Below are positions 34,828-44,609 of a stretch of 64,000 bases of DNA, piece by piece. A program made the position numbers and the translations under genes. Each line of letters opens with the position of its first letter. Positions within the stretch are counted from its first letter, which is position 1. The stretch is taken from positions 2,108,001-2,172,000 of the forward strand of contig NZ_JABAIA010000001.1 in assembly GCF_012641275.1 (NCBI RefSeq), read 5' to 3'. The DNA comes from Chitinophaga varians (GTDB lineage Bacteria; Bacteroidota; Bacteroidia; Chitinophagales; Chitinophagaceae). The notes beneath the pieces are model-generated. The model saw only the letters and a list, made by a program, of their open reading frames with translations. It had not been told where the DNA came from and made no database searches.

Positions 34828-35844
34828 CTACGCGGAGCCTCGCACAATAAACCGGCCCGGCAGCTCTACTGCAGGGTTTTTAATAGGCACTGGTTTTTTG
34901 CCCAGCTGCTGCATCAGCATGGCGATCGCCGTTTTAGCGATGCCTTCTATCGGCTGCTCTATCACAGAGATGCCTGGCGGATACAGGCGGAAGATATCAT
35001 GGTCATCGAAACAGATCACAGACACGTCATCGGGCATACGGAGACCGAGACGGGCAATAGCTTCCAGACCGAGGATACCCAGGTAATTGGTAGCAAAAAA
35101 TATGGCTTCTATATCAGGATTGTTGCCGATGAACTCCTGCATCTCCCGGAGAGCATCTTCCCGGAGCTTGTGGTATTTCAGGTGCAGCACATGTTTCTTA
35201 CGCAGGGGAAGCTTGTGTTCTTTCAGCGCAGTCACATAGCCGCGCAGACGCTCTTCCAGCTGGATCAGCTTCACGTCCACCGTCACAAAGGCGATACGGG
35301 TAAAACCCTTTTCTATCAGGTGTTTCATGCCCTGCTGCACGCCACCGAAATTATCGATCAGCACATAAGGCGCCTTGATAGAAGGAAAATAGCTGTCCAT
35401 CAGCACTACCGGCTTATGATGCTGTACCAGCTGCTGTATCTCCTTTTCCATACCGGGCGCAGGGGTGATCAGGTAGCCGTCCACCATCTGGCGGCCCAGC
35501 ATCCGTATCAGTTCACCTCCTTTCTGGGCATTGTTTTCCGTGCTGCAATACACCACATTATAGCCCATCAGCTCCGCTTCCGTTTCGATTGTTTTGGCAA
35601 GACTGGCAAAGAAACTGCCGGAAATGGTTTCCACGATCAGGCCCAGCGTTTTGGACTGGCCGGTACGCAGGTTGACCGCCACCCGGTGGGGCTCGTAACC
35701 GGACTTCTCCACTACCTGTATGATTTTGGCCGCGACTTCATCGCGTATCCGCATCTGTTTCCCTTTACCGTTGAGTACAAACGATACAGTAGAAGGTGCC
35801 ACACCGGCCATTTTAGCGACATCCTTAAGCGTAAGTCTCTTCAT
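34828..35844 (-). CDS. LacI-family transcriptional regulator
   Basis: A 338-aa repressor. The helix-turn-helix at residues 3-25 is LTLKDVAKMAGVAPSTVSFVLNG, followed by the hinge (KIIQVVEKSGYEPHRVAVNLRTG) and a periplasmic-binding-protein-like effector domain (TLGLIVETISGSFFASLAKTIE, DGYLITPAPGM, PVVLMDSYFPSIKAPYVLIDNFGG, PDDVSVICFDDHDIFRLYPPGISVIEQP). It is transcribed toward the two GH92 genes and probably controls them in response to mannose or a manno-oligosaccharide. Confidence 0.93.
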   Translation of the reverse strand: MKRLTLKDVAKMAGVAPSTVSFVLNGKGKQMRIRDEVAAKIIQVVEKSGYEPHRVAVNLRTGQSKTLGLIVETISGSFFASLAKTIETEAELMGYNVVYCSTENNAQKGGELIRMLGRQMVDGYLITPAPGMEKEIQQLVQHHKPVVLMDSYFPSIKAPYVLIDNFGGVQQGMKHLIEKGFTRIAFVTVDVKLIQLEERLRGYVTALKEHKLPLRKKHVLHLKYHKLREDALREMQEFIGNNPDIEAIFFATNYLGILGLEAIARLGLRMPDDVSVICFDDHDIFRLYPPGISVIEQPIEGIAKTAIAMLMQQLGKKPVPIKNPAVELPGRFIVRGSA

Positions 35845-36120
35845 TCTTGCTTGTTAGTTTGATTGGTTTGGCCATTGCACCACCGCTGATAATTACAGGT
35901 TTAGTTGCCGGGTATGCGGGAATGCACGGGGCCGGAAATTACAAAAAACTGTTAAAACAATACAAACTCTCCGTAAAATGGCTATCTTACAGCAACGCGG
36001 CCGGACATGTGGATACTATCAGCCTGTAAAATGCGTTATTGGATAAAAACAAAATAAGTACCGGCCAATCAAGCAATTACAACTGATATTGTAGCCAACT
36101 TGACATTTTTAACACGCAAT

Positions 36121-37194
36121 ATGAAGCAACTCACCCATCTTACAGACCCGGTTTACGTTAAACCCACCCGGGAGACTGTCTTTGACAGGCTTTTCAAGTC
36201 AATGATCCGTGACGAGCGCGATCTTCCCTTTGTATACCTTACACTGAAGATTACTTTCACCCTCTGGCCGCTGGCCATCCTGATGTACTGGCCGGGTGTC
36301 AACAACTGGCTTTGGTGGACCGCCGCTATTGCCTACCAGTTTTTCAATAATATCACCTTCAAAGGGCCTTTTGGCCTGATGCTGCATTGCACCAGCCACC
36401 GCGCCTTCTTTGAAAAAAAATACGGCTTCCTGAATAACTACCTCCCCTGGGTGATAGGCCCGCTGTTTGGACAAACACCGGAGTCCTACTATTCCCACCA
36501 CATCGGGATGCACCACCCGGAAAACAATATGCCGGACGATGACAGCTGTACCATGATGTACCAGCGCGATTCTTTCAGGGGGTTCCTTCACTACCTCTGG
36601 TCTTTCGTGACCTTTGGTGTGTACGATACCGCCAAGTACCATATCCGCAAAAAGAGGAATAAGCTGATGGTAAAGCTGGTCCGCGGCGAACTCTTTTTCA
36701 TCGGCGCCTGCGTAGGCCTCTCTTTCATCAATTTCCCGGCTACCTTCGTGGTGTTCATTCTGCCATTTGTCATCTCCCGTATCATTATGATGGTGGGCAA
36801 CTGGGCGCAGCACGCGTTCATCGACGCAGAAGACCCGGACAACTGCTACAAAAACAGCATCACCTGCATCAATACCAAATACAACCATAAATGCTGGAAC
36901 GATGGCTATCATATCAGCCATCATATTAAACCCAGCATGCACTGGACAGAACATCCGGTATATTTCCGTAAAACGCTGGACGAATACATCTCTAACGATG
37001 CGATCGTATTTGATGGCATTCACTTCCTGCATGTATGGTTATGGCTGATGACCAAACGCTATGACCTGCTGGCCAAACACTTCGTCAATATCGGCGACCG
37101 TTTCCAGTCAGACGCGGAAATCATCTCTTTCCTGAAACAACGTACGCTTCGTATCAATACCGTCCAGCATGCTGCCGCCGCGGCCGCTGCCTGA
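36121..37194 (+). CDS. Fatty acid desaturase
   Basis: A 357-aa membrane di-iron desaturase. The three His boxes are present: HCTSH (H89-H93), HHIGMHH (H126-H132) and HISHH (H264-H268), separated by hydrophobic segments near residues 42-75, 95-115 and 190-225. It introduces a double bond into acyl chains (lipid or acyl-CoA), tuning membrane fluidity or making special lipids; position and acyl carrier are unknown. The ATG at 36121 is preferred to an upstream TTG. A poly-Ala tail ends the protein. Monocistronic, ending at the terminator 37213-37247. Confidence 0.92.
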   Translation: MKQLTHLTDPVYVKPTRETVFDRLFKSMIRDERDLPFVYLTLKITFTLWPLAILMYWPGVNNWLWWTAAIAYQFFNNITFKGPFGLMLHCTSHRAFFEKKYGFLNNYLPWVIGPLFGQTPESYYSHHIGMHHPENNMPDDDSCTMMYQRDSFRGFLHYLWSFVTFGVYDTAKYHIRKKRNKLMVKLVRGELFFIGACVGLSFINFPATFVVFILPFVISRIIMMVGNWAQHAFIDAEDPDNCYKNSITCINTKYNHKCWNDGYHISHHIKPSMHWTEHPVYFRKTLDEYISNDAIVFDGIHFLHVWLWLMTKRYDLLAKHFVNIGDRFQSDAEIISFLKQRTLRINTVQHAAAAAAA

Positions 37195-37212
37195 CATAAC
37201 TGAGATATCATT

Positions 37213-37247
37213 AAAAAGCGCTACCGGTAAACCGGTAGCGCTTTTTT
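37213..37247. terminator. Bidirectional terminator
   Basis: AAAAAGCGCTACCGG pairs with CCGGTAGCGCTTTTT around TAAA, with T runs on both strands. It separates the desaturase from the convergent SusD gene. Confidence 0.92.
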
Positions 37248-37265
37248 TATGCCTGTAAATGACCC

Positions 37266-39035
37266 CTAGTTGATCCAGCCCGGGTTCTGTACCAGATTGG
37301 AATTACGTTCAATCTCACTTTGAGGGATGGCCCAGTAGTAGATATAATCTCCTTTCCAGGAATAGTTGACCACATTGCCGCCCCAGACCTGCTGAATACC
37401 GGCGCCGGCGGCAAACGTCTTTTCTCTCCATGTTTTCCAGCGCAGCTCATCGAAATAGTTGATGCCCTCATTCACAAATTCCACCCTGCGCTCGTTACGG
37501 ATACGTTCACGCATCGCCGTTTGATCACCCACATAAGTCGGTTTGGTAACATCGGCACTCTGCAAAGCAGGCATGCCTACTCTTGCCCGCACCCTGTTGA
37601 CCAGGTCCAGCGACTGCTGGCTAAAGCCCTGTTCATTCAGCGCTTCCGCCCACATCAGCAACACGTCCGCAAAACGGATCACCGGAAAATCAGTAGGGCC
37701 ATAAGCACGGTTGATCGTTTCGGTAGCGCCTTCATATACGAACTTCCGGTGCAGGTAATAGAAATATGCTTTGGTATCAGTGGCCAGGTCCCACACAGGC
37801 GTGTTATTGGACCGGAAAGGCCACCTGGAAACATACAGCTGGTTGGCGCTGCCATTTACGCCCATGTACTCTGAATAGGGCGTAATAACGTTAGCGGTTA
37901 AACGAGGATCGCGGTTGGCGTACGCTGCCTTGATCCTGGCTTCATTGCCACCAGGCAGGTATTTGCTCATATCCAGTCCGCGGCTGCTGGCGGCGGCAAT
38001 TTCAGCAGCGGTAAGCCCGTCCCTGAAGAAGTACACCTCTCTTTGTGACGCCGGCAGTGAAGTAAACCCGGGGATAACCGTGTTCCAGTCAAACTTGCTG
38101 CCATCGGCCTTCTCATACATATCTACCACTACCGGTGAAACCAGGTAGGTATTCCAGCAGGAACCAAAAGAGCTTCTGTTTCCACAGAAAAACTGCGTAG
38201 TGGAACCGTAGTTGTTCACCGCAATATTCTGGATAGAGAAAATCATTTCGTCGCTTTGCTCATTCGCTTCTTTGAAGAGCGCTTTATAATCACCCGTAAA
38301 GAGCGTGTACCCCGCTTCCTGTACTTTGGCGAAATCGGCCGCGGCAGCAGCCCAGTTGCGGGTATACAGGTATGCTTTACCTCTCAGGGCATAGGCAGCG
38401 CCTTTGGTGATATGGCCATAACTCGCATTGCCTTTTCCATATTTAAGCGGCAAATTAGGCTCGTTGATACAGTCCGTCAGATCATTTACCACTACTTTCC
38501 AAACGCTGTCTTCTGTTTCACGGCCTTTTGTCGCATCGTCCGCAGTAAATGGCGTGAGATACACCGGTACGCCATGCCACAGCTGGTTCAGACGGGAATA
38601 AAAATAAGCGCGCAGGAATTTGGACTCTGCTATGTATTTAGCCTTTTTGTCCGCTGCTGAAGGGGATTTCAACGGTATATTGAAAATAGCATTGTTAGCA
38701 CGCTGAATACCGTCGTAGAACTGTTTCCAGTTGCTGCTGAACATCCCATTGCTGGGTGTGATGGTACCTACCTGTAACGCGTCCGCATCACGCACCATGC
38801 CGCCAACACCGTAACGGTCGAACTGGTATAATTCATTACCTGAAGCACTACCCTGGTCGATATTCAATCGGAGGGCAGCATATACGCCGGCCATGCCCTG
38901 ATCGGTGAGATTGTCTGTGGTCCACATCTGGGCGTCACTTTCCTGCGTATAGGACACGGTGTCCAGCAGGTTTTTCTTACAGGCGGCTAATGACAGCAGT
39001 GCGGTACCGTATATTAATATTCTGAACTTTTTCAT
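37266..39035 (-). CDS. RagB/SusD-family outer-membrane lipoprotein
   Basis: A 589-aa SusD-type lipoprotein: lipobox LAAC (Cys19), mature start KKNLLDTVSYTQES, TPR region (ESKFLRAYFYSRLNQLWHGVPVYL, LRGKAYLYTRNWAAAAADFAKVQEAG) and the C-terminal FPVIRFADVLLMWAEALNEQG...LVNRVRARVGMP...RNERRVEFVNEGINYFDELRWK. It works with the SusC receptor 17 bp upstream. It is longer than the other SusD in the window. The substrate is not indicated, since the locus carries no hydrolase. Confidence 0.95.
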   Translation of the reverse strand: MKKFRILIYGTALLSLAACKKNLLDTVSYTQESDAQMWTTDNLTDQGMAGVYAALRLNIDQGSASGNELYQFDRYGVGGMVRDADALQVGTITPSNGMFSSNWKQFYDGIQRANNAIFNIPLKSPSAADKKAKYIAESKFLRAYFYSRLNQLWHGVPVYLTPFTADDATKGRETEDSVWKVVVNDLTDCINEPNLPLKYGKGNASYGHITKGAAYALRGKAYLYTRNWAAAAADFAKVQEAGYTLFTGDYKALFKEANEQSDEMIFSIQNIAVNNYGSTTQFFCGNRSSFGSCWNTYLVSPVVVDMYEKADGSKFDWNTVIPGFTSLPASQREVYFFRDGLTAAEIAAASSRGLDMSKYLPGGNEARIKAAYANRDPRLTANVITPYSEYMGVNGSANQLYVSRWPFRSNNTPVWDLATDTKAYFYYLHRKFVYEGATETINRAYGPTDFPVIRFADVLLMWAEALNEQGFSQQSLDLVNRVRARVGMPALQSADVTKPTYVGDQTAMRERIRNERRVEFVNEGINYFDELRWKTWREKTFAAGAGIQQVWGGNVVNYSWKGDYIYYWAIPQSEIERNSNLVQNPGWIN

Positions 39036-39052
39036 ACGTTAATTTTTAGAAC

Positions 39053-42000
39053 CTAGAATGTAACATTAAGACCCAATGCATACTGTTTCATGGTCGGATA
39101 CCCTACACTGGCGCCAATTTCAGGGTCAAGGCCGGGATACCGGGTGATGGTCAGCAGGTTCTCCCCGCTTACATATACTACCGCGCGGCTGATGGCAGCC
39201 CGTTTGGTGAGGCGTTCCGGAATCTGGTAGCCGATCTGCAGGTTCTTCAGTTTCAGATAAGACGCATTGTAGAGGTAGAAATAGTTGTCCTGGCTATTCT
39301 GCGGATCTGTATTGAGTTTCAGGCGGGGATATTTACCATTGATATTATTGGCAGGATCAGATGGGTTGGCATCATTATAATAATAGTGATCGTTGGCAAC
39401 ATCCAGTCCGATGGCATTACCATTAGACGTAACGGAGCTCAGGTATCCGCGGTCATTGTAGTAGTACTGAAGTCCTGCGCTGCCGGCCCATATCATATTA
39501 AGATAGAGCCCTTTCCAGGAGGCGCTGATATTAAAGCCATAGTTGTATTTAGGCGTACCGCTGGAACCGGAAAAGGTCCTGTCGTAGTTATTGCCATAAA
39601 TACCATCACCGTTAGTATCTGCGTAGATGAAATCACCGTACCAGATTTTTCCCTTGTCCACGCCCTGTGCAGGCAGGAAAGTGTAACCTGCGGCCATCAT
39701 GGCTTTCAGCCAGTCCATATCCTGCGGCGTGCGGATCATGCCGTCTTTGGGGCCGCCATTAATATTCACGCTGCCATCGGCATTGAAGTGGCTGCCATTG
39801 CCCTGATACAGTTTCTGGAGATAATATTCATCGATCTGATGGCCTTCCACGCGGTACCTGTTACCGTTGTTGGCAGCTACTTTCCCGATATTGGACGACC
39901 ATACTTTGTTACCGCCGGCGTCGGTGGTATAACCTTCCTGGAAGGCGCCGCGGTAGCTGGTGATCACGTTTTTATTATAGGAGAAGTTACCGCCGACGGT
40001 AATGTCCACTTCGCCAAATTTGCGGTTATAGCTGGCTACTACTTCAATCCCTTTATTGGAAACAGTGGCCGTATTAACGGTAGGAGGCGCGGCATTGCCT
40101 ACAGTCAGCGGTATCGGCGGCGTGGTAATGATGCCGTCGGTCGTTTTGCTGTAATAGTCTACGGAGATATTCAGTGCATTGTTCAGCAGGGTTGCGTCCA
40201 GTCCGATATCCGCGATGGCTGTAGCTTCCCAGAGCAGGCCGGGGTTTCCGAATTTGGTGACTGCCAGGGCATTCACTGCGGTGTTGTTATAAGAATAATA
40301 CACCGGGTTATAAAGGGTCTGGTAGTCATAGTTGCCCTGGGACCTGTCGCCGCCGCCGTTGTTGCCTAATTTACCCCAGGAGCCGCGCAGTTTCAACTGT
40401 TGGAAATTGCGCAGTGATTCTTTCAGGAATGATTCCTCTGTCAGGCGCCAGCCTGCTGAAAAAGAGGGGTAGTAACCCCAGCGGGAGGCAGGTGCAAAGC
40501 GGGAAGAACCATCATACCGGAGATTAGCTTCAAACAGGTATTTATCACGGTAGGCATAATTTAAACGGCCAAACCAGCTGCGGAGCGCATTATCATATTC
40601 TGTTCCGTCAAATACGTTGTTGGTGTTACCGGCCACATTGATGTTTGTGACTTCTTCCGATACCAGGCCTTTCCTGCTGGTAAAATCGCGGTTATAATAG
40701 TAGTAGGTCTGGTTATAACCTGCCAGGGCGGCAAAATCGTGCCCGCCCTTAAACTGTGTATGGTAACGTAATACGTTGTCAAACGTGGTGGTAAAGTCTT
40801 TGTTATGCTCTACGCTGGTCGTGAGCTGGTCGGGCGTGGCGGCCGGTTGCCTGGCTACGTTGTTGGCCAGGTCCCATTTGGCAAAAGGTACGTCGTGGTA
40901 TTGCATGTCCCGGAACCGTGTCTGATAGTTGAATTTGGTTTCAAATGTCAGTCCGCGCAACAGGGAGAGGTTGGCATACACGGTGGAGTTAAAACGGTTC
41001 TGCACATTTTTGCCGGCAACGTTGTTCAGGTACAGCAGGATGTTATTGGCTGTCTGGGATTCTTCTATAGCGGTAGGGAAGCCGTATTTGCCTTCATATC
41101 TCGCCGGAACGCCGGGCGTTGTCTGGCGGAGGTAGTTAAAGGCATTGTCTGTATTTCCCATGCCGAAAAGTTCCTGGGAGGCAAATGTCTGAGTACCGAC
41201 GGTAATATACCGGTTGATTTTACTGTCGAGGTTCAGGCGTATCTGGTAGCGTTTAGCCTCGGTATGTTCCATGGTGCCGGGGTTGTTCTGAAAGCCGCCG
41301 GACACGAGGAAAGTGGATTTTTCGCTGCCACCGGAAACGGATATATTATGCTGTTGCAGAATGCTGTGTTTAAAAACGGTGTTGGCCCAGTCGGTATTGG
41401 CATATACTACTGAGTTAGGTATCCCTGCAGCATTCAGGTCATCGGGATGAGCGTTGGCATTCACCCAGGTATCGATGGTTTGTTGTTTGAACAGCTCTGA
41501 CTGGCCGAGGTTGCGGGCGCTTTCGTTATACAGTTTCATATAACGCACATAGTCATTCACGAACTTCGGCATATTGGCCGGCTGAATGGAAGACAGGGTA
41601 CCGCTATACGTAACGGTAGTACGATTACGGTTGCCTTTTTTGGTGGTAATGAGGATTACGCCGTTGGCTGCCAACGTACCATATATAGAGGACGAGGCAG
41701 CGTCTTTCAGTACGGAAATACTTTCAATATCGGTGGGGTTAACTGCGTCCATGCTGCCGATGATACCGTCGATCACTACCAGCGGATCGCTGTTGTTGAG
41801 CGTGCCTACGCCACGTACCCGGATGGTGGCGCCGTCGGAGCCGGGCTTACCGGAGCTCTGGCGCACCTGCAAACCGGGGCTGAGGCCGGCCAATGCGCTG
41901 GACACATTGGTGACCGGTCTGTTTTCCAGGCTTTTGCTGGTCACCGTGGCAACGGCCCCGGTGAGGTTTACTCTTTTCTGGGTGGCGTATCCTACCACTA

Positions 42001-42640
42001 CCACATCCACCAGGTCAGCGTTCTTTTGTTTCAGGGTAACGGTAACGGTTGTACGCCCCTGCAAATTGATCTCCTGTCTTTCAAAGCCGATGTAGTCCAC
42101 TACCAGGACGGCATTGGCGGCGTCCGCATCTTTAATGAGGAATTCACCTTTCTCGTCTGTCACCACCCGTTTGGCAGTACCTTTTAATACAATGGAAGCT
42201 CCCGGCAGGCTCTCTCCTTTGTCGTTTACCACGCGTCCGCGCAGGTCTTCCTGTGGTGCAGCCAGCAGTGTCTTTTCTTTTTTGGCATCTACCACAATCA
42301 CTTTATCCACAATGGAATAAGTAAGTGGTTGCCCATGGAAGCAGATATCCAATGCCGCTTTCAGGTCCACATCGGTAACAGAGATGGTTACACGCTGTGC
42401 CCGGGCCAGCATTTCATTCCGGTACATAAAACTGTATCCGGTTTGTTGGGTAATACTTTTGAAGATATCGGCCAGCGCCGCATTGCGCTGATGTAATGTT
42501 AATGTCTGGGCATAGGCTGAAGCGATTGCCTGCAGGGAGATCAACACCAACAGAAAAGCTGTCAGCTTAATGACCCGGATGGTTTTAAAGAAGTGGAACC
42601 CGGGGGCATACGAAGCCCCCTTGTACTGAGGATTACTCAT
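39053..42640 (-). CDS. SusC/RagA TonB-dependent receptor with STN domain
   Basis: An 1195-aa receptor. Signal sequence/anchor near residues 24-45 (SAYAQ), STN domain (about 47-120: LTLHQRNAALADIFKSITQQTGYSFMY), CarboxypepD_reg-like domain (about 130-215), plug with ISVLKDAASSSIYGTLAANGVILITTKKG (about 310-340) and a beta barrel ending with KQYALGLNVTF. The STN domain fits the FecR/sigma pair upstream (42851-44609). A long AT-rich region with repeated GAyTTAGA words lies between FecR and this gene. Confidence 0.96.
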   Translation of the reverse strand: MSNPQYKGASYAPGFHFFKTIRVIKLTAFLLVLISLQAIASAYAQTLTLHQRNAALADIFKSITQQTGYSFMYRNEMLARAQRVTISVTDVDLKAALDICFHGQPLTYSIVDKVIVVDAKKEKTLLAAPQEDLRGRVVNDKGESLPGASIVLKGTAKRVVTDEKGEFLIKDADAANAVLVVDYIGFERQEINLQGRTTVTVTLKQKNADLVDVVVVGYATQKRVNLTGAVATVTSKSLENRPVTNVSSALAGLSPGLQVRQSSGKPGSDGATIRVRGVGTLNNSDPLVVIDGIIGSMDAVNPTDIESISVLKDAASSSIYGTLAANGVILITTKKGNRNRTTVTYSGTLSSIQPANMPKFVNDYVRYMKLYNESARNLGQSELFKQQTIDTWVNANAHPDDLNAAGIPNSVVYANTDWANTVFKHSILQQHNISVSGGSEKSTFLVSGGFQNNPGTMEHTEAKRYQIRLNLDSKINRYITVGTQTFASQELFGMGNTDNAFNYLRQTTPGVPARYEGKYGFPTAIEESQTANNILLYLNNVAGKNVQNRFNSTVYANLSLLRGLTFETKFNYQTRFRDMQYHDVPFAKWDLANNVARQPAATPDQLTTSVEHNKDFTTTFDNVLRYHTQFKGGHDFAALAGYNQTYYYYNRDFTSRKGLVSEEVTNINVAGNTNNVFDGTEYDNALRSWFGRLNYAYRDKYLFEANLRYDGSSRFAPASRWGYYPSFSAGWRLTEESFLKESLRNFQQLKLRGSWGKLGNNGGGDRSQGNYDYQTLYNPVYYSYNNTAVNALAVTKFGNPGLLWEATAIADIGLDATLLNNALNISVDYYSKTTDGIITTPPIPLTVGNAAPPTVNTATVSNKGIEVVASYNRKFGEVDITVGGNFSYNKNVITSYRGAFQEGYTTDAGGNKVWSSNIGKVAANNGNRYRVEGHQIDEYYLQKLYQGNGSHFNADGSVNINGGPKDGMIRTPQDMDWLKAMMAAGYTFLPAQGVDKGKIWYGDFIYADTNGDGIYGNNYDRTFSGSSGTPKYNYGFNISASWKGLYLNMIWAGSAGLQYYYNDRGYLSSVTSNGNAIGLDVANDHYYYNDANPSDPANNINGKYPRLKLNTDPQNSQDNYFYLYNASYLKLKNLQIGYQIPERLTKRAAISRAVVYVSGENLLTITRYPGLDPEIGASVGYPTMKQYALGLNVTF

Positions 42641-42765
42641 ACATCACAGTGTTTGGTAAAGGTTATTGGTACCGGAATAGTTTAGTTATGGACAACAGAA
42701 GACCATAACGCAGATGTTACATCTGGCTTTAAGATGAAATGTTCATTGTTCTGATTGCTTTTTTC

Positions 42766-42845
42766 GACTTAGATTTTTACTTCGATTTAGATTGGATTTT
42801 TTTCGATTTAGACTAGACTTAGATTTATATGATTTAGATTTAGAC
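42766..42845. repeat. AT-rich array of GAyTTAGA words upstream of susC
   Basis: At least five copies of GATTTAGA/GACTTAGA (near 42766, 42784, 42805, 42817, 42831) plus a partial one lie within 80 bp, several preceded by TTC. Spacing is irregular (18, 21, 12, 14). They sit between FecR and the SusC gene, where the ECF-dependent promoter is expected. Confidence 0.65.
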
Positions 42846-42850
42846 GATGA

Positions 42851-43984
42851 TTATTGATGATGAACAGTGAGCCTGCGATTATCCAGCTTACAGTGAACAC
42901 CGCTCAGCTCCAGCATCCTGATAATATTGTCCAGGCTGGTATTTCTGGGAAAAGACGCCGTAAGATGTTCGTCCGGCACCCCTGCTTCAAATTGCAGTTC
43001 CAGGTCATACCATCTGGCCAGCTGCCTTAAGGCTACTCCCACTTCCTCTCCCGCAAACTCGAATTTCCCATTTTTCCAGGCCAGCACGGAATTGATGTCC
43101 GCATTGGTGATGGCGAACTGCCGCGCATCGTCCCATACGGCCTGTTGCCCTGGCAACAGATGTTTGGTTGAATTGCCGGCGTTTACGTTTACCGCTCCGG
43201 TTATCAGGGTTGTTTTGATGTTTTTCTCTTCGGGATAGGCCGTCACATTAAAGGAGGTGCCCAGTACCTGTACTTCCATGTTATTGACCCGGACAGTGAA
43301 AGGTTTGTTTTTATCCGGCGTGATGTCGAAATAGGCTTCCCCTGTCAATTCCACTGTCCGGTGCCGGCTGTTAAAGCTCACGGGGTATTTCAATGAACTG
43401 GCCGCATTGAGCCACACTTTACTGCCATCTGGCAGCACTACCGCAAACTGGCCGCCCTGCGGGGTCTTCAGGGTATTGTATTTCATATCTTCCTGATTGC
43501 CGGCCTGGTCATATACCAGCGCTTCCCCTTGTACCCGTGCGGCGCCTACTGTTTGCCGGGTGCTGTCGTTCAGCGTTATGGCGCTGCCATCATCCAGCAG
43601 CAGTATGGCTTTGTTGCTTCCCGGCAGCACAGGCGCGGAAGTTTTCGTTGCCGCCCCTCCGGCAGCAAGACGTGTATTTTTACGGCCGGAAAGGGACCAC
43701 AGCCCGGCGCCCAGCACCAGCGCGATACCGGCCGCAACGGCGGTGCGTTTCAGCCACAGCGGCAATATTTTACCGCGGGTAGGGGCCGGCTGCATCAGCG
43801 CTGCCAACTTTGCGTCCATTCTGCTGAAAATTTCTTCCTTGCTGAAGCCTTCTTCCGGTGTTACCTCCACCTGCCCGTCATCGAAAGAGTGATACCACTG
43901 ATTTACCAGCGCGCATTCTTCCGGGGAGGCTTCTCCCCGCAAATATTTTTCGACAGCGCTTAACAGATCCTGGTTTTCTTTCAT
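42851..43984 (-). CDS. FecR-family anti-sigma factor
   Basis: A 377-aa protein: cytoplasmic N-terminus (residues 1-85), one membrane helix (about 90-110: TAVAAGIALVLGAGLWSL), FecR domain (QGGQFAVVLPDGSKVWLNAASSLKYPVSF, HRTVELTGEAYFDI, VQVLGTSFNVTAYP) and C-terminal DUF4974 (SLDNIIRMLELSGVHCKL). It transmits the state of the STN-bearing SusC to the ECF sigma factor encoded 64 bp upstream. Confidence 0.94.
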   Translation of the reverse strand: MKENQDLLSAVEKYLRGEASPEECALVNQWYHSFDDGQVEVTPEEGFSKEEIFSRMDAKLAALMQPAPTRGKILPLWLKRTAVAAGIALVLGAGLWSLSGRKNTRLAAGGAATKTSAPVLPGSNKAILLLDDGSAITLNDSTRQTVGAARVQGEALVYDQAGNQEDMKYNTLKTPQGGQFAVVLPDGSKVWLNAASSLKYPVSFNSRHRTVELTGEAYFDITPDKNKPFTVRVNNMEVQVLGTSFNVTAYPEEKNIKTTLITGAVNVNAGNSTKHLLPGQQAVWDDARQFAITNADINSVLAWKNGKFEFAGEEVGVALRQLARWYDLELQFEAGVPDEHLTASFPRNTSLDNIIRMLELSGVHCKLDNRRLTVHHQ

Positions 43985-44048
43985 AACGGATAATTACAGT
44001 CATTAGTCGAACAACCGGAACGAATCCCCTACGCTGTCCGAAAAAAAA

Positions 44049-44609
44049 TTAAAAAAAAATGGAAAATATATGCCGGATGCTTCCCTTAAGCTGACGCAAA
44101 GCCTTTGTAAGCTGGTTTTCCACCGTTTTGCTGGAGATATTGAGGACCTGGGCGATTTCTTTTACCGGCATGCCCTGTTCACGGCTGTAGCGGAATATTA
44201 ACTGGCATTTTTCGGGGAGCTTGTTCACTTCCTGCTGCAGCAGCTGCAGGATATGTTTCTGCTGGAGCGCCGTGTCGGGTTCCGGCACACTGACCGGTAT
44301 CGTGGTTTGGTATACTTCCTGGTATTGGCGCAACAGTTGTTCACGACGGAAGCGGTCCAGCACTTTGTATTTTACGGCCGTGGCCAGGTAGGCGCCGGCG
44401 TTGCTGATCTGGTGGTTATGCCGTTGGTTCCACAGGCTGACAAATACATCCTGTACAATATCTTCCGCCGCCTGGATGTCTGACAGCCTGTTAAAGGCCA
44501 CTGCCAGCAATTTTTCGCGATAGGTCCCGTAAATTTCGGCAAATGCGGTTTCATCATCCTCCCGCAGACGCTCCATCCATAAGGTATCTGTATTTGGTTG
44601 ACCAGTCAT
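44049..44609 (-). CDS. ECF sigma-70 factor (sus-associated)
   Basis: A 186-aa ECF sigma factor with region 2 (TAFAEIYGTYREKLLAVAFNRL, AAEDIVQDVFVSLWNQR, AYLATAVKYKVLDRFRRE) and region 4 (LQLLQQEVNKLPEKCQLIFRYSREQGMPVKEIAQVLNISSKTVENQL). The ATG at 44609 (MTGQPNTDTL) is chosen over a TTG five codons earlier. It heads the FecR-SusC-SusD set and probably drives transcription of the last two. Confidence 0.94.
   Translation of the reverse strand: MTGQPNTDTLWMERLREDDETAFAEIYGTYREKLLAVAFNRLSDIQAAEDIVQDVFVSLWNQRHNHQISNAGAYLATAVKYKVLDRFRREQLLRQYQEVYQTTIPVSVPEPDTALQQKHILQLLQQEVNKLPEKCQLIFRYSREQGMPVKEIAQVLNISSKTVENQLTKALRQLKGSIRHIFSIFF

Noticed and set aside
35847..36029. 60-codon plus-strand frame between LacI and the desaturase
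   Set aside because: Overlaps the expected LacI promoter, low-complexity start and no similarity pattern.
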